Assembly (NCBI GenBank): GCA_022712315.1
Contig: JALAGS010000047.1
Location: 1-64,000 of the forward strand
DNA: 64,000 nt
Reading direction: 5' to 3'
DNA from: Sphingobacterium sp.
Lineage (GTDB): Bacteria > Bacteroidota > Bacteroidia > Sphingobacteriales > Sphingobacteriaceae
In this document: positions 8,090 through 17,558 of the stretch, in pieces
How positions within the stretch are numbered: position 1 is the stretch's first letter
Layout: the number at the start of each line of letters is the position of its first letter
Made by a program: the position numbers and the translations under genes
Notes under the pieces: generated by a model
Database searches by the model: none
The model's input: the letters and a program-made list of their open reading frames with translations, nothing else
Told to the model about the DNA's origin: nothing

Positions 8090-10567
8090 TTAAGGTGCCA
8101 AAACCGTCTGAATAGTCAATACGCCTTCTTTTAAATCTTTGCTCTTTGCCCGTATCCGAATCTTTCCCGATTTTTCATCCGACTGCACAATCAACGTAAG
8201 CTCTCCATTGAACAAATGCATCTGGGGCTTTTGAAAAGCCTCCAGATTGGTCGGGTCTCCATTGGCCAGGGCTCTGAATGTACCAGCTCCTCCTACTTCA
8301 AATTGGACCAATCCATCTGCATGCGAGCAGAGGTTCCCCACTTTATCAACTGCTTTGACACGGATATAAGCCAATGTGCGTCCATCAGCAGCGATGGAAT
8401 CATGCATCGCATCCATTTTAATTTGAAAGGGTTTACCCGCCGTCCGGACAATTTTTTCGGCCGCCGGCTTTCCAGATTCATCGTAAGCGACAACTTTGAC
8501 CTCCCCGGGTTCGTACAGCGTATTCATCCACATCAGGCGATAACGTTCCTGCAATGAATTCTTAGTTTTACGCTGTATCCCCTGACTCTTGCCGTTGATA
8601 AAAAGTTCTGCACTCGGATAATCTGTATATACGAAAACAGGTGTCTGCTTTCCCACACGGTCCGGCCATGTCCAATGTGGCAAAATGTGCAGTGTATGTT
8701 CCTTTTTATTCCATAAACTTCGGTATAGGTAGTAACGGTCTTTGGGAATACTTGCCAGATCAATAATACCAAACATGGAACTATGATTGGGCCAGGCATC
8801 CGTATCATATGGAGACGGTTCACCAAGGTAATCAAATCCAGTCCAGACAAATTGTCCCATCGTCCAATGATGATCCTCTGCCAAGGCAAAATCCTCATCC
8901 GGTAGGTTGGACCAAGAGCAATACTCCATATCGTAAGACGATGACTGATGATCCGGGTACAGCATATCGCCCTTTTTTACCACGGGAAATTTATAGACAC
9001 CCCTGGAGCTCACTGTGGATGCTGTTTCCGAACCTAGAGCCAGATTTTGCGGCAATTTGGCATAGGCCTCCTCATAACGGTGCGTGCGATAGTTGAGCCC
9101 TGGAACATCCAATAAACTCGCAAACCCGTTTTCTAGCACACAGCTTACCTGGTCCATACCGCAGGTGACAGGCCGAGAAGGATCTTCCCGATGACAGATA
9201 TCCTGTAAAAATGAAGCCACTTTATATCCGTCGGCACTGCATTGCGTAGGCACTTCATTTCCAATGCTCCACATCACCACCGAAGGGTTATTTCTAAAAT
9301 GATGAATCATATTGACCATATCCCGCTCGGCCCAGTCCGCGAAAAAGCGATGGTATCCATTTTTACATTTGGCGATGTCCCATTCGTCAAACGGCTCGAT
9401 CATCATCATCAAGCCCAATTCGTCACATAAAGCGACCAATTCTGGAGCGGGCATATTATGCGCTGTACGCACGGCGTCACAGCCCATATCTTTGAGCAGC
9501 TGTAATTGATAGCGTAGGGCCGAGACGTTAATTGCCGCCCCCAATGGTCCAAGATCATGATGATTGCATACCCCCTGAAACTTTCGGATCTTTCCATTTA
9601 ACATGAATCCCCGATCAGCAATGATACGTACCTCCCGAATACCAAAACGGGTTTCAAAACTGTCCGTCAGCTTGCCATCGACAAATACCTGTGTAGACGC
9701 GCTATACAGATTCGGAGCCTCCGGACTCCACAGGGCCGGTTTTATCACTTCAAAATTTTGTACGAAAGGCTTACCATAGTTTATTTTTTGCTGGTTTTCT
9801 TTCTGCGCCACCACACGCCCTTCTGCATCCAAAATCGATGTTACCAGCCACACCGACTTGCCATCTGCATTTTTCAAGCTGGTTTCGAGCTTAACTGAAG
9901 CTACGCTGTCTGACACAAAAGGTGTAGTGATATAGGTCCCCCACACAGGTACATGGATCTTATCCGTAACAATGACATGCACATTCCGGTAAAGTCCCGC
10001 ACCGGGATACCATCGCGAAGACTGCGCTTTATTTTCCAGGCGCACGGCGACCATGTTGTTCCTGCCGTCTCTATGCAGCAGCCCAGTCACATCGCAGTGG
10101 AAAGCATTATAGCCGTAAGGCCAAAAGCAAGCTTCCTTTCCATTGACATAGACCCGGGCCTCGCTCATTGCACCATCAAATTTTAGTACCACACGTTTAT
10201 TGGTAGGTTCGAATTGTGGCACATCAAAGCTGGTCCGATACCACCCCACTCCGACATAAGGCAAACCACCGGTCCGGCCCGTTTTTACGGTCGATTTTTT
10301 CTCTCCATTTTGTGTTACGGCAACATCCTGCAGATCGTGTGCTCGGTCAAAAGGCCCAAATATAGCCCAATCATGTGGTATGGTAACCTTTTCCCAAGTC
10401 CTATCGTCCAATACCATCGATTCACCCTGCGCAACTTCTCCCTGAAAAAAACGCCAGTTTTTCTCCAGCAGAAAGGATTGGCGTGCGGACTGTCCATTTG
10501 AATTGCGCGGAACAAATAGGAATAAAAAAAACAAAAAGTAAATCGTACGCAGTAATCTCATCATCAA
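8090..10567 (-). CDS. Glycoside hydrolase family 2 beta-galactosidase, exported
   Basis: An 825-residue GH2 enzyme with an N-terminal signal sequence (hydrophobic run LLRTIYFLFFLFLFV, then a Gln-Ser site near residue 26). The usual order is visible: jelly-roll sugar-binding domain (IPHDWAIFGPFDR; VGWYRTSF), immunoglobulin-like domain, TIM barrel (RGFMLNGKIRKFQGVCNHHDLG), then C-terminal beta domains. The acid/base glutamate is in WSIGNEVP (near residue 436) and the probable nucleophile is in ALGSETAS (near 513). GH2 includes beta-galactosidases, mannosidases and glucuronidases. Beta-galactosidase is inferred from the GH53 neighbour, since it would remove galactose from galacto-oligosaccharides in the periplasm. 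It is the last gene of the PUL. Confidence 0.9.
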   Translation of the reverse strand: MMMRLLRTIYFLFFLFLFVPRNSNGQSARQSFLLEKNWRFFQGEVAQGESMVLDDRTWEKVTIPHDWAIFGPFDRAHDLQDVAVTQNGEKKSTVKTGRTGGLPYVGVGWYRTSFDVPQFEPTNKRVVLKFDGAMSEARVYVNGKEACFWPYGYNAFHCDVTGLLHRDGRNNMVAVRLENKAQSSRWYPGAGLYRNVHVIVTDKIHVPVWGTYITTPFVSDSVASVKLETSLKNADGKSVWLVTSILDAEGRVVAQKENQQKINYGKPFVQNFEVIKPALWSPEAPNLYSASTQVFVDGKLTDSFETRFGIREVRIIADRGFMLNGKIRKFQGVCNHHDLGPLGAAINVSALRYQLQLLKDMGCDAVRTAHNMPAPELVALCDELGLMMMIEPFDEWDIAKCKNGYHRFFADWAERDMVNMIHHFRNNPSVVMWSIGNEVPTQCSADGYKVASFLQDICHREDPSRPVTCGMDQVSCVLENGFASLLDVPGLNYRTHRYEEAYAKLPQNLALGSETASTVSSRGVYKFPVVKKGDMLYPDHQSSSYDMEYCSWSNLPDEDFALAEDHHWTMGQFVWTGFDYLGEPSPYDTDAWPNHSSMFGIIDLASIPKDRYYLYRSLWNKKEHTLHILPHWTWPDRVGKQTPVFVYTDYPSAELFINGKSQGIQRKTKNSLQERYRLMWMNTLYEPGEVKVVAYDESGKPAAEKIVRTAGKPFQIKMDAMHDSIAADGRTLAYIRVKAVDKVGNLCSHADGLVQFEVGGAGTFRALANGDPTNLEAFQKPQMHLFNGELTLIVQSDEKSGKIRIRAKSKDLKEGVLTIQTVLAP

Positions 10568-10625
10568 TTCATGTATTTATAGTCTACAGTTCAATTTTGT
10601 CATCATTTAGCGGCATAAATATACT

Positions 10626-11654
10626 TTATTTAAAAGCGTTCAATACTTTTGTCGGACGTCCATTATTATCAAATGCTCCTAAGGTATAACCATTCCAGCC
10701 GCCATAAGCCAAAGGCTCCCAATAGAATATACCCAGCACCTTCTGATCAGGTACGGCATTGACCGAGCTGAAAAGATCCTTGAGCCATGTTTCGGCAATA
10801 TCCGCTGCATCCCAGCTCATCCCCACTTCACAGATCATGACCTCTGAATTGTACCGGGCGATCATATCTTTGATGTTACTAACACATGCTGCATTCCGTT
10901 CTTGCCAGTTTTCTGGGGTCGGATAAAGCGACATGCCAATCACATCCCATTTCCCGCCATTATTTTTTAGACCATCAAACATCCAGCGGAACAAATTATT
11001 ATCAAATCCATTGTGAAGGTGTATAATCACTTTTGTTGCCGGAAAAATCGCTTTCACCGCATCATAGCCTGCATTGTTCAATGCCGCGTAATTAGCCATG
11101 CTGACGGAGGCTTTTCCATCTTCCCAAAGCATTCCATTGCCCGTTTCATTGCCTACCTGTACCCATTCCGGTGAGATACCGTTATCTTTTAGCAATTGCA
11201 GGACGTCTGTTGTATGGTCACTTACCGCCTTCTTTAAACCATCAAATGCCAGTGCTTTCCAGGCAGCAGGCTTTGTCTGCTGCCCTGGATCGGCCCAGGT
11301 ATCACTGTAATGAAAATCCACCATAATGCGCATACCCAAATGATTCGCCCGGCGTGCCTTGACCAGTACATCATTCTTGTTGCACCAGCCTCGTTCGGGG
11401 TCTACCCAAACCCGCAAACGCACTGCATCCATTCCCAATCCACGCAGCAATTTTAGTCCGTCCACCGCATTGCCCCCAGCATTGAAAAATTGTACCCCAG
11501 AGGCTTCCATTTCCGTAATCCAGCTCACATCCGCACCTTTTGCCATATGCGGCAAAGATGCTGCTACTTCAAGGTTATCTTTATCGCTGCAGCTGGACAG
11601 CGCTAAACACAGGCTTAACAAGCCTAATATTTTCCCTATTTTTATTTTTTTCAT
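10626..11654 (-). CDS. GH53 endo-beta-1,4-galactanase (arabinogalactanase), lipoprotein
   Basis: A 342-residue TIM-barrel enzyme of family GH53. The N-terminus is a lipoprotein signal with lipobox LALSSC (Cys22), so it is probably anchored at the cell surface or outer membrane. Family features visible are GADVSWITEMEASG at the mature start, RLRVWVDP, DFHYSDTWADPGQQ and the acid/base glutamate in WVQVGNETGNG (near residue 170). The nucleophile glutamate is in MICEVGMSW (near 274). GH53 enzymes cut beta-1,4-galactan within the chain, and this one defines the likely substrate of the whole locus. It lies between the SusE-like gene and the GH2 gene on the same strand. Confidence 0.93.
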   Translation of the reverse strand: MKKIKIGKILGLLSLCLALSSCSDKDNLEVAASLPHMAKGADVSWITEMEASGVQFFNAGGNAVDGLKLLRGLGMDAVRLRVWVDPERGWCNKNDVLVKARRANHLGMRIMVDFHYSDTWADPGQQTKPAAWKALAFDGLKKAVSDHTTDVLQLLKDNGISPEWVQVGNETGNGMLWEDGKASVSMANYAALNNAGYDAVKAIFPATKVIIHLHNGFDNNLFRWMFDGLKNNGGKWDVIGMSLYPTPENWQERNAACVSNIKDMIARYNSEVMICEVGMSWDAADIAETWLKDLFSSVNAVPDQKVLGIFYWEPLAYGGWNGYTLGAFDNNGRPTKVLNAFK

Positions 11655-11690
11655 CTGATTATTTCATTTTAGGTGTCGTACCTATCTGTC

Positions 11691-12743
11691 CTATTCTACA
11701 TGATATTTAAATTGTTTTGGATCGCTTAGATCAAGGATCAATGTATGCGTGCCGACCTTATCATAAGCAAAACCACTTCCATCTGCCGTATATAAATTAC
11801 AGTTTCCACTACCCTCCGCAGCTCCAAAAAACCAAGCCCAACTGCCATTGATCAGTACTTTAATCCCCCATTGCTCGGCTGCCGCTGTCGTAATAGTTGC
11901 TTTCCAAACCTTTGCCGTCTGGTCATATACCATTGGTGTTGCCGTTGCACTCCAGCCATTAAAATCGCCCGTCACCGTCATCGATTCCACGGAAGTCTCC
12001 TTCCAAGCCAACTTATTAACGTCGGCTGTTAGGTACAGGTATCCACCTTTACTCGTCCAGCAATTCCAGCGATCTGCACCGCTATACAGAATATATTGAC
12101 TACCATCCAAGGGATAGGAACCATAGATAAGCGATGCGCTGGCACTTTCCTCACTGGTTAAATAGAAATTATACCATTGATCGAGGCGTACAAAACCATC
12201 GTAAAAACCATCTTCTTTTCTCGAACACAGCTTCCATGGGAATTGGGTAATTTCTTTATTCGAAAGATAAAGATAGGCAGCGTCCTTAACAGGCTGGTAA
12301 GCCGTGACAGACAAAGCAATCACGTTGCTATAGAGCCAGTCTGTATTGGCACCCAGTCGCGAAGCAATTCGGACATAAAACACCTTTTTTTCATCAGGCA
12401 CAAATCCCATCCCCGTGACGAGGTTATTCAGTTGTTCATGCGTATAGCTGATCGAGCTTGCCACCTGCTCAATGCTTTTGACAATAACCGAAAAAGAGGG
12501 GTCTGCCGCTATTTCTATCTTATTTTTTAAGACCGACTGTGCCATTGGCTCATCGCTTGCCAGGATCGCTTCATCCCAAACAAGCTGCAGTGCCACTGCC
12601 TTGCGGTCAGTAGATTTTAAGACTAGTTCGGTTGTGCTGCTGTGCAGCACTGCGGGTTTTATTCCGCTGGCAGCCGGTGCTCCACCTTCCTTTTTACAGG
12701 CAATTAAAAGAAGCACCAAGATATAGAGTGTCAATTGTTTCAT
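11691..12743 (-). CDS. SusE/SusF-like outer-membrane glycan-binding lipoprotein
   Basis: A 350-residue lipoprotein (MKQLTLYILVLLLIAC, Cys16). The N-terminal part (about 40-145) has the SusE-type immunoglobulin-like pattern: STTELVLKS, ALQLVWDEA, and IEIAADPSFSV with the spaced SISYTHEQLNNLV. The C-terminal half has two SusE/SusF-like starch-binding-type modules, including VTGDFNGWSATATPM and KVLINGSWAWFFG. It sits directly after SusD, the usual place for surface glycan-binding accessory proteins that help capture ligand. The ligand is inferred to be galactan from context. Sequence alone cannot separate SusE from SusF. Confidence 0.85.
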   Translation of the reverse strand: MKQLTLYILVLLLIACKKEGGAPAASGIKPAVLHSSTTELVLKSTDRKAVALQLVWDEAILASDEPMAQSVLKNKIEIAADPSFSVIVKSIEQVASSISYTHEQLNNLVTGMGFVPDEKKVFYVRIASRLGANTDWLYSNVIALSVTAYQPVKDAAYLYLSNKEITQFPWKLCSRKEDGFYDGFVRLDQWYNFYLTSEESASASLIYGSYPLDGSQYILYSGADRWNCWTSKGGYLYLTADVNKLAWKETSVESMTVTGDFNGWSATATPMVYDQTAKVWKATITTAAAEQWGIKVLINGSWAWFFGAAEGSGNCNLYTADGSGFAYDKVGTHTLILDLSDPKQFKYHVE

Positions 12744-12781
12744 ATGTAATCATTGTCTTTATTTAATAAAATCATCCAAGA

Positions 12782-14347
12782 CTAGTAACCGGGGTTTTGA
12801 ATCAAATTCGGATTTGCGCTCATATCAGTCGCTGGAATTGGATACAAGTTGAATTTAGCATCCACAGCGCGGCCGTTCATTTCACCGCCTTTCCATTGCC
12901 AGAGGTAAGCGTTGCCTGTAAATTTCCCAAATCGAATCAGGTCTGTACGGCGCGTGCATTCCCAAAACAGTTCGCGGCCGCGTTCTGCAAGAATAAAATC
13001 GAGCGTTAGCTGTGCTTGGTCGATAGCCCCTGCTGAACTTCCGTAGGCCCGCTGACGGATACTGTTGACCAAAGTAATCGCTTCCTGTACATTGCCCCCA
13101 CCGCCGCGTAGCACGGCCTCCGCATACATCAAATAGACATCGGCCAGACGGATCATCGGAAAATCCGTACCCACCAGACCTTCATCGGTTGTAAAGGTCC
13201 CATCATCTTTCAAATTTGTAAACTTGACCAGTCCATAGCCCTGGCTCGAGGCAGATGGATCTTCTACATCCAAAGCCTGTCCGTTTTTCCAAAAATCACC
13301 TCTTTTGTCCTCTGTTTGAAACAGAGCGACAAATTCACGAAGTGTACGAAAGCTATTCCATCCAGAAAGTACACCGTAGTCCGATGATTTCATACTTCCG
13401 ACAATAGGGCCATTGACAAGATAAGTTGTCGCTCCCCATGTGGTCGTATGTGCGACATCAGCTTCTATTGGAAAGATAATTTCATTGGTCCGTTTATCAT
13501 TATCGGCATTAAATACCTGCTTATAATTCGGATTTAAGGAATATCCCGCATCAATCACTTTTTTAGCATAATTCAGACAGTCTGCATTACGTGCTGTGCC
13601 CGTATAAACCTGAGCGTTCAGATAATTCTTGGCCAATAGCGACCAGGCAGCAGCACGGCTTACCCGTCCATATTCATTTTGGCGTGCTTCAGGCAAGATC
13701 GCTGCGACCTCCGTCAGTTCCTTTTCAATAAATGCAAAGAGATCAGTCCGCGCCATCCGTGGTGGGAAAAACGCGGCTACAGGATCTTTTTCCGTCACAA
13801 AAGGAACATTCCCATACAAGTCCATGGCGTGGCTATAGGCCAGTGCACGCAGAAAACGAGCTTCGGCTGCAAATGTTAAGATCTCTGCCTGTTCGGCTGG
13901 ACTAAAGGCGGCCAGTTTCTCCGCGGTGGCATTCCGCAGAAATTCGTTACAGATAGCCACAGTGTAGTAGATCCGGTAATACATCGCATTCACCCATGTA
14001 TCGGAAGCTCCCCAGGTCATATACTGAATATCGGTCATGTTATCGCCACCCGCCCAGGTGTAGATCACCTCATCGGTAGGTACTTCCTGCAGGTTAAAGT
14101 ATACCCGAAGGTAGCCCCAAGAAGCTGTGCTGCCCGCCATATCCGGATCGGCATCACCGCGACCATTGCCCGCAACGGCAAATGAAGCATACAATTTAGC
14201 AAGCACAGCACGGTAACCATCCACAGAAGTGTAGACCGACTCCGAAGTAGTTTCCACAGTGGGATACTGATTTAAGTCCTTTGTGCAGGATTGCAGCAAT
14301 AGGAGTATACTCAACAATCCAAAACAATATCTTTTTATATTTTTCAT
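12782..14347 (-). CDS. SusD/RagB-type glycan-binding lipoprotein (galactan PUL)
   Basis: A SusD-family helical TPR-type protein (521 residues from the chosen start). The lipoprotein signal MKNIKRYCFGLLSILLLLQSC gives Cys21. Family features include YTSVDGYRAVLAKLYASF near the N-terminus, AEARFLRALAYSHAMDLYGNVPF, and the C-terminal ERGRELFWECTRRTDLIRFG and NPNLIQNPGY ending. An in-frame ATG at 14380 overlaps the SusC stop (TAATG) and would add 11 polar residues ahead of the signal peptide. I prefer 14347 because it gives a normal lipoprotein signal. SusD caps the SusC transporter at the cell surface and binds incoming oligosaccharide. Confidence 0.92.
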   Translation of the reverse strand: MKNIKRYCFGLLSILLLLQSCTKDLNQYPTVETTSESVYTSVDGYRAVLAKLYASFAVAGNGRGDADPDMAGSTASWGYLRVYFNLQEVPTDEVIYTWAGGDNMTDIQYMTWGASDTWVNAMYYRIYYTVAICNEFLRNATAEKLAAFSPAEQAEILTFAAEARFLRALAYSHAMDLYGNVPFVTEKDPVAAFFPPRMARTDLFAFIEKELTEVAAILPEARQNEYGRVSRAAAWSLLAKNYLNAQVYTGTARNADCLNYAKKVIDAGYSLNPNYKQVFNADNDKRTNEIIFPIEADVAHTTTWGATTYLVNGPIVGSMKSSDYGVLSGWNSFRTLREFVALFQTEDKRGDFWKNGQALDVEDPSASSQGYGLVKFTNLKDDGTFTTDEGLVGTDFPMIRLADVYLMYAEAVLRGGGGNVQEAITLVNSIRQRAYGSSAGAIDQAQLTLDFILAERGRELFWECTRRTDLIRFGKFTGNAYLWQWKGGEMNGRAVDAKFNLYPIPATDMSANPNLIQNPGY

Positions 14348-14379
14348 CGCTATATAAGTTTTCTTTTTTGAGGCTGCCA

Positions 14380-17361
14380 TTAAAAATCTAGGTTGAGGCT
14401 CAAGGAGAAAGTCCTTGATCGTGGGTAGAACGAACTGTCGAATCCACTCGGAACCTCGGGGTCCATACCGCTATACTTGCTCACAATAAAAACATTCTGA
14501 GCTACTGCACCCACGCGCAGATTGGATATCTTACCTACCTTACCAAAATTATAGTTCAGCGACAGGTTTTCCATTCGAAGGAAAGATGCGTTTTCGACAT
14601 AATAATCCGAATAATACTGCCTGGTCTGGAATCCCGTGTTAAAGTAATCCCGATGCAAGTTATTGATCGATGGGTCTACATATTGAACCGTCTCCCAAGC
14701 ACTGAGGTTCATTTTTGTATTATTGAAGACATAATTCCCCAAATTTGCACGTAATGTGGTCGCTGCCGTCCATTTTTTGTAGGTTAGCTGCGTATTGAAA
14801 CCGAATAGCCATTTTGCGGCCGGCGACTGGTAGCGGTATAAGTCTTTTTCATTGATCGCTCCATCGCCATTCAGATCCGCATATACGCCTTCTAAGGGTT
14901 TGCCTGCTTCGTTGTATAACTGTTTGTATACATAAAACATATAGGGCTGATATCCAGTTGTCAGGATCTGGATACCACGGCCGCTGACATTCGGCCCTAC
15001 ATAAGTTCCCACCGCATTCGCATCCTGTACCAATGCAATATTGGTCACTTTCGTATGCTGATTGGTGGCGTTTATATTAACTTCCCAGCGCAGGTTATCT
15101 TTTTGGATAGGGACGGTATTCAATTGAAATTCGAAACCGCTGCTTTCAACATTTCCGACATTAATGGTTGCATTCTGGTCAAAGTTTGTTCCTGCCGCCA
15201 CAGGTACATTGGCCAATAGGTCATGCGTTTTTCTGGTGTAATATTCAATCGCACCAGATACCCTATTTTTCCATAGTGCAAAGTCCAGACCATAGTTAAA
15301 TGCCTTGGTTGTTTCCCAGCGTAAATCCCGATTGTAAACCGATGGACGGTATACCAAATGATACTGATCGCCAAAACGGTATTGTGCATAGGCAGTTCCC
15401 AGGTTGTAGACCGGCAAATATTCATAATTGCCTATACCTTCCTGTTGCCCTGTTATACCGTAACTTGCCCGGAGCTTTAGGTCATCCAGAAAAGCGATCC
15501 CTTTCATGAAAGACTCCTGCGAAAGGCGCCAGGCCAGCGCGACTGAAGGAAATGTCCCCCATCGGTTTTCGGGGCTAAATCGCGAAGTACCATCCTTTCG
15601 AACCGTCGCTGTCAATAAATAACGGCTGTCATAATTGTAGTTGATCCGGCCGTACCAAGAGATCAGGGTATGGCGTTCGTCAGATGCAATGGCCGTAGAA
15701 CGTATATCGCCAGCTTCATTATAGTATACTATCGGTGGGCGCCCTGCACTCCAATATTGATAATCGTGGCCCGCAGTGACGTCAATTGTACTTTTAATTT
15801 CCGGGAAGAACTTGTTATAATTTAGATAGCCCGTAAACAATTTATTTTTAAGTGTCTGTTCATAACGGTCAAAAGCCCCTCCAATCGTAAAATTGTTGGC
15901 CGCACTTGCCGGAATAAGATTAGATCCATTCCCTTTGGCATAGTCATAGCCCAGTGTTACATGTGCTTTTAATTCGGGTAGCATATGAAACTTATAATCA
16001 AGATCAAGGTTACCTACAGCCCTATTGACTGTACTGCGATGCTTTTCCTGACGGAGTAGTCCCAGTGGATTGAGATTTGCACCAGTTGCCGGGAGGCCAG
16101 CATTATCTAGACTCTCGTAATAGCCACCGTAGGCATCTACCCCCGAATAAATTGGCTGCGTCGGATTAAAAGCCACAGCAGACCATATGGCATCGGTATT
16201 GGCAAAACTATTGTTGTTGCGGGCACCTTTAACATTCAGATTGACCGTCAGGTGTTTATTAAAAAATGTAGGATTTAGCACCAACGCCCCTGTCATACGC
16301 TCCGTCTTGTCGGTCCGCAAGGTTCCCTGCTGATTATAATAGCCCACGGAAGCACGAAAAGGCAAGGTCTTGCCGATCTTTCCCTGCAGGCTTAAGTTAT
16401 TGTCCGTTCCCATGGCGTCCTGAAAAACTTCATGCAACCAATCCGTTGAGGCATTGCCCAGCAGCGCTTTTTGCGCGGCAGTTCCTTTGCTATTGATCAG
16501 CGTGGCAAATTCATCGCGCGACATCATATCAGCCACACCCATCGCCTGCTGCATGGAGACAATGGATGAAAAAGAAAGCCGTAAAGCGTCCCCCTTTCCT
16601 TTCTTTGTTGTAATCAGCAATACACCATTTGATGCACGCGATCCATAGATGGCTGTCGACGATGCATCTTTAAGCACCGTCATGCTTTCAATATCATTAG
16701 GATTGATCAGACTGAGAAAATTGCCGCTATTGCCGCTAATTCCTCCCGTCTCCAACGGTACCCCATCCAATACAATCAGCGGATCGTTGCTGGCACTCAA
16801 TGAGGCGCCCCCGCGAATTCGTATGGTGCTCCCGGAGGAAGGCGAACCACTGTTGGACATCACCTGCACGCCGGCTGTTTTCCCATTGATCAGCTGTTCG
16901 GGAGACCCCACCAGTCCACTGTTAAAATCCTTGCTTCCGACCGTATTGACAGCACCCGTGAGATCCTTTTTGGTTGTACTTCCATAGCCTACGATCACCA
17001 GCTCCTCCAATACATTTCCCGCCGGCACCATATTGACATTCAAGGATGTTCCCTGTACCGTCAAAGTCTGGCTGCTATAGCCAACAATAGAGAAGGAGAG
17101 CTGGGATTTGCCCTTGGGCAATGAAATACGGTATGAACCATCGCTGGCCGTAGAAGTCCCCACCGCTGTTCCGGCCACCAGTACCGTCACACCGGCCATC
17201 GCCTGCCCCTGCTCATTGCGAACCACTCCACGGATATCCTGCTGTTGCATCGGCCTGATCCATTTACTCTCTCCTTTCGTTGCCGCGTATAGCTGCGTTT
17301 CCCCAACACAGGATAGCAATGACAAGCCCAATAAACTTGTTTTAAATGCAAAACCCTTCAT
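14380..17361 (-). CDS. SusC/RagA TonB-dependent outer-membrane transporter (galactan PUL)
   Basis: A 993-residue SusC-family receptor. After a signal peptide (about 1-26) comes a carboxypeptidase-regulatory-like domain (about 42-117, IRGVVRNEQGQAMAGVTVLV), then the plug with the SusC signature (LKDASSTAIYGSRASNGVLLITTKKGKG, near 229-256) and a long beta barrel ending in aromatic FSLSLNLDF. It has no STN domain, which fits regulation by the linked hybrid two-component system rather than by sigma/anti-sigma. It imports oligosaccharides into the periplasm with energy from TonB. It directly precedes susD and shares one base with that gene's longer alternative start. Confidence 0.95.
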   Translation of the reverse strand: MKGFAFKTSLLGLSLLSCVGETQLYAATKGESKWIRPMQQQDIRGVVRNEQGQAMAGVTVLVAGTAVGTSTASDGSYRISLPKGKSQLSFSIVGYSSQTLTVQGTSLNVNMVPAGNVLEELVIVGYGSTTKKDLTGAVNTVGSKDFNSGLVGSPEQLINGKTAGVQVMSNSGSPSSGSTIRIRGGASLSASNDPLIVLDGVPLETGGISGNSGNFLSLINPNDIESMTVLKDASSTAIYGSRASNGVLLITTKKGKGDALRLSFSSIVSMQQAMGVADMMSRDEFATLINSKGTAAQKALLGNASTDWLHEVFQDAMGTDNNLSLQGKIGKTLPFRASVGYYNQQGTLRTDKTERMTGALVLNPTFFNKHLTVNLNVKGARNNNSFANTDAIWSAVAFNPTQPIYSGVDAYGGYYESLDNAGLPATGANLNPLGLLRQEKHRSTVNRAVGNLDLDYKFHMLPELKAHVTLGYDYAKGNGSNLIPASAANNFTIGGAFDRYEQTLKNKLFTGYLNYNKFFPEIKSTIDVTAGHDYQYWSAGRPPIVYYNEAGDIRSTAIASDERHTLISWYGRINYNYDSRYLLTATVRKDGTSRFSPENRWGTFPSVALAWRLSQESFMKGIAFLDDLKLRASYGITGQQEGIGNYEYLPVYNLGTAYAQYRFGDQYHLVYRPSVYNRDLRWETTKAFNYGLDFALWKNRVSGAIEYYTRKTHDLLANVPVAAGTNFDQNATINVGNVESSGFEFQLNTVPIQKDNLRWEVNINATNQHTKVTNIALVQDANAVGTYVGPNVSGRGIQILTTGYQPYMFYVYKQLYNEAGKPLEGVYADLNGDGAINEKDLYRYQSPAAKWLFGFNTQLTYKKWTAATTLRANLGNYVFNNTKMNLSAWETVQYVDPSINNLHRDYFNTGFQTRQYYSDYYVENASFLRMENLSLNYNFGKVGKISNLRVGAVAQNVFIVSKYSGMDPEVPSGFDSSFYPRSRTFSLSLNLDF

Positions 17362-17558
17362 TTTTTTAGATTTATGTGTTTATAATTGTTTTCTTTCCCT
17401 TTATTTTATTCTTTCTGCTCCTGTCAACCTTGTCGATCCGTCCCGAAAACTAACCTGTCAATTCTTTCGGTCTTTGCAACGGCCCGAAAAATGACGATCC
17501 GAACAGTACATTAGCATTCTCAACGGAATGATTAGTTGCATAAAAGCGCACTATACAG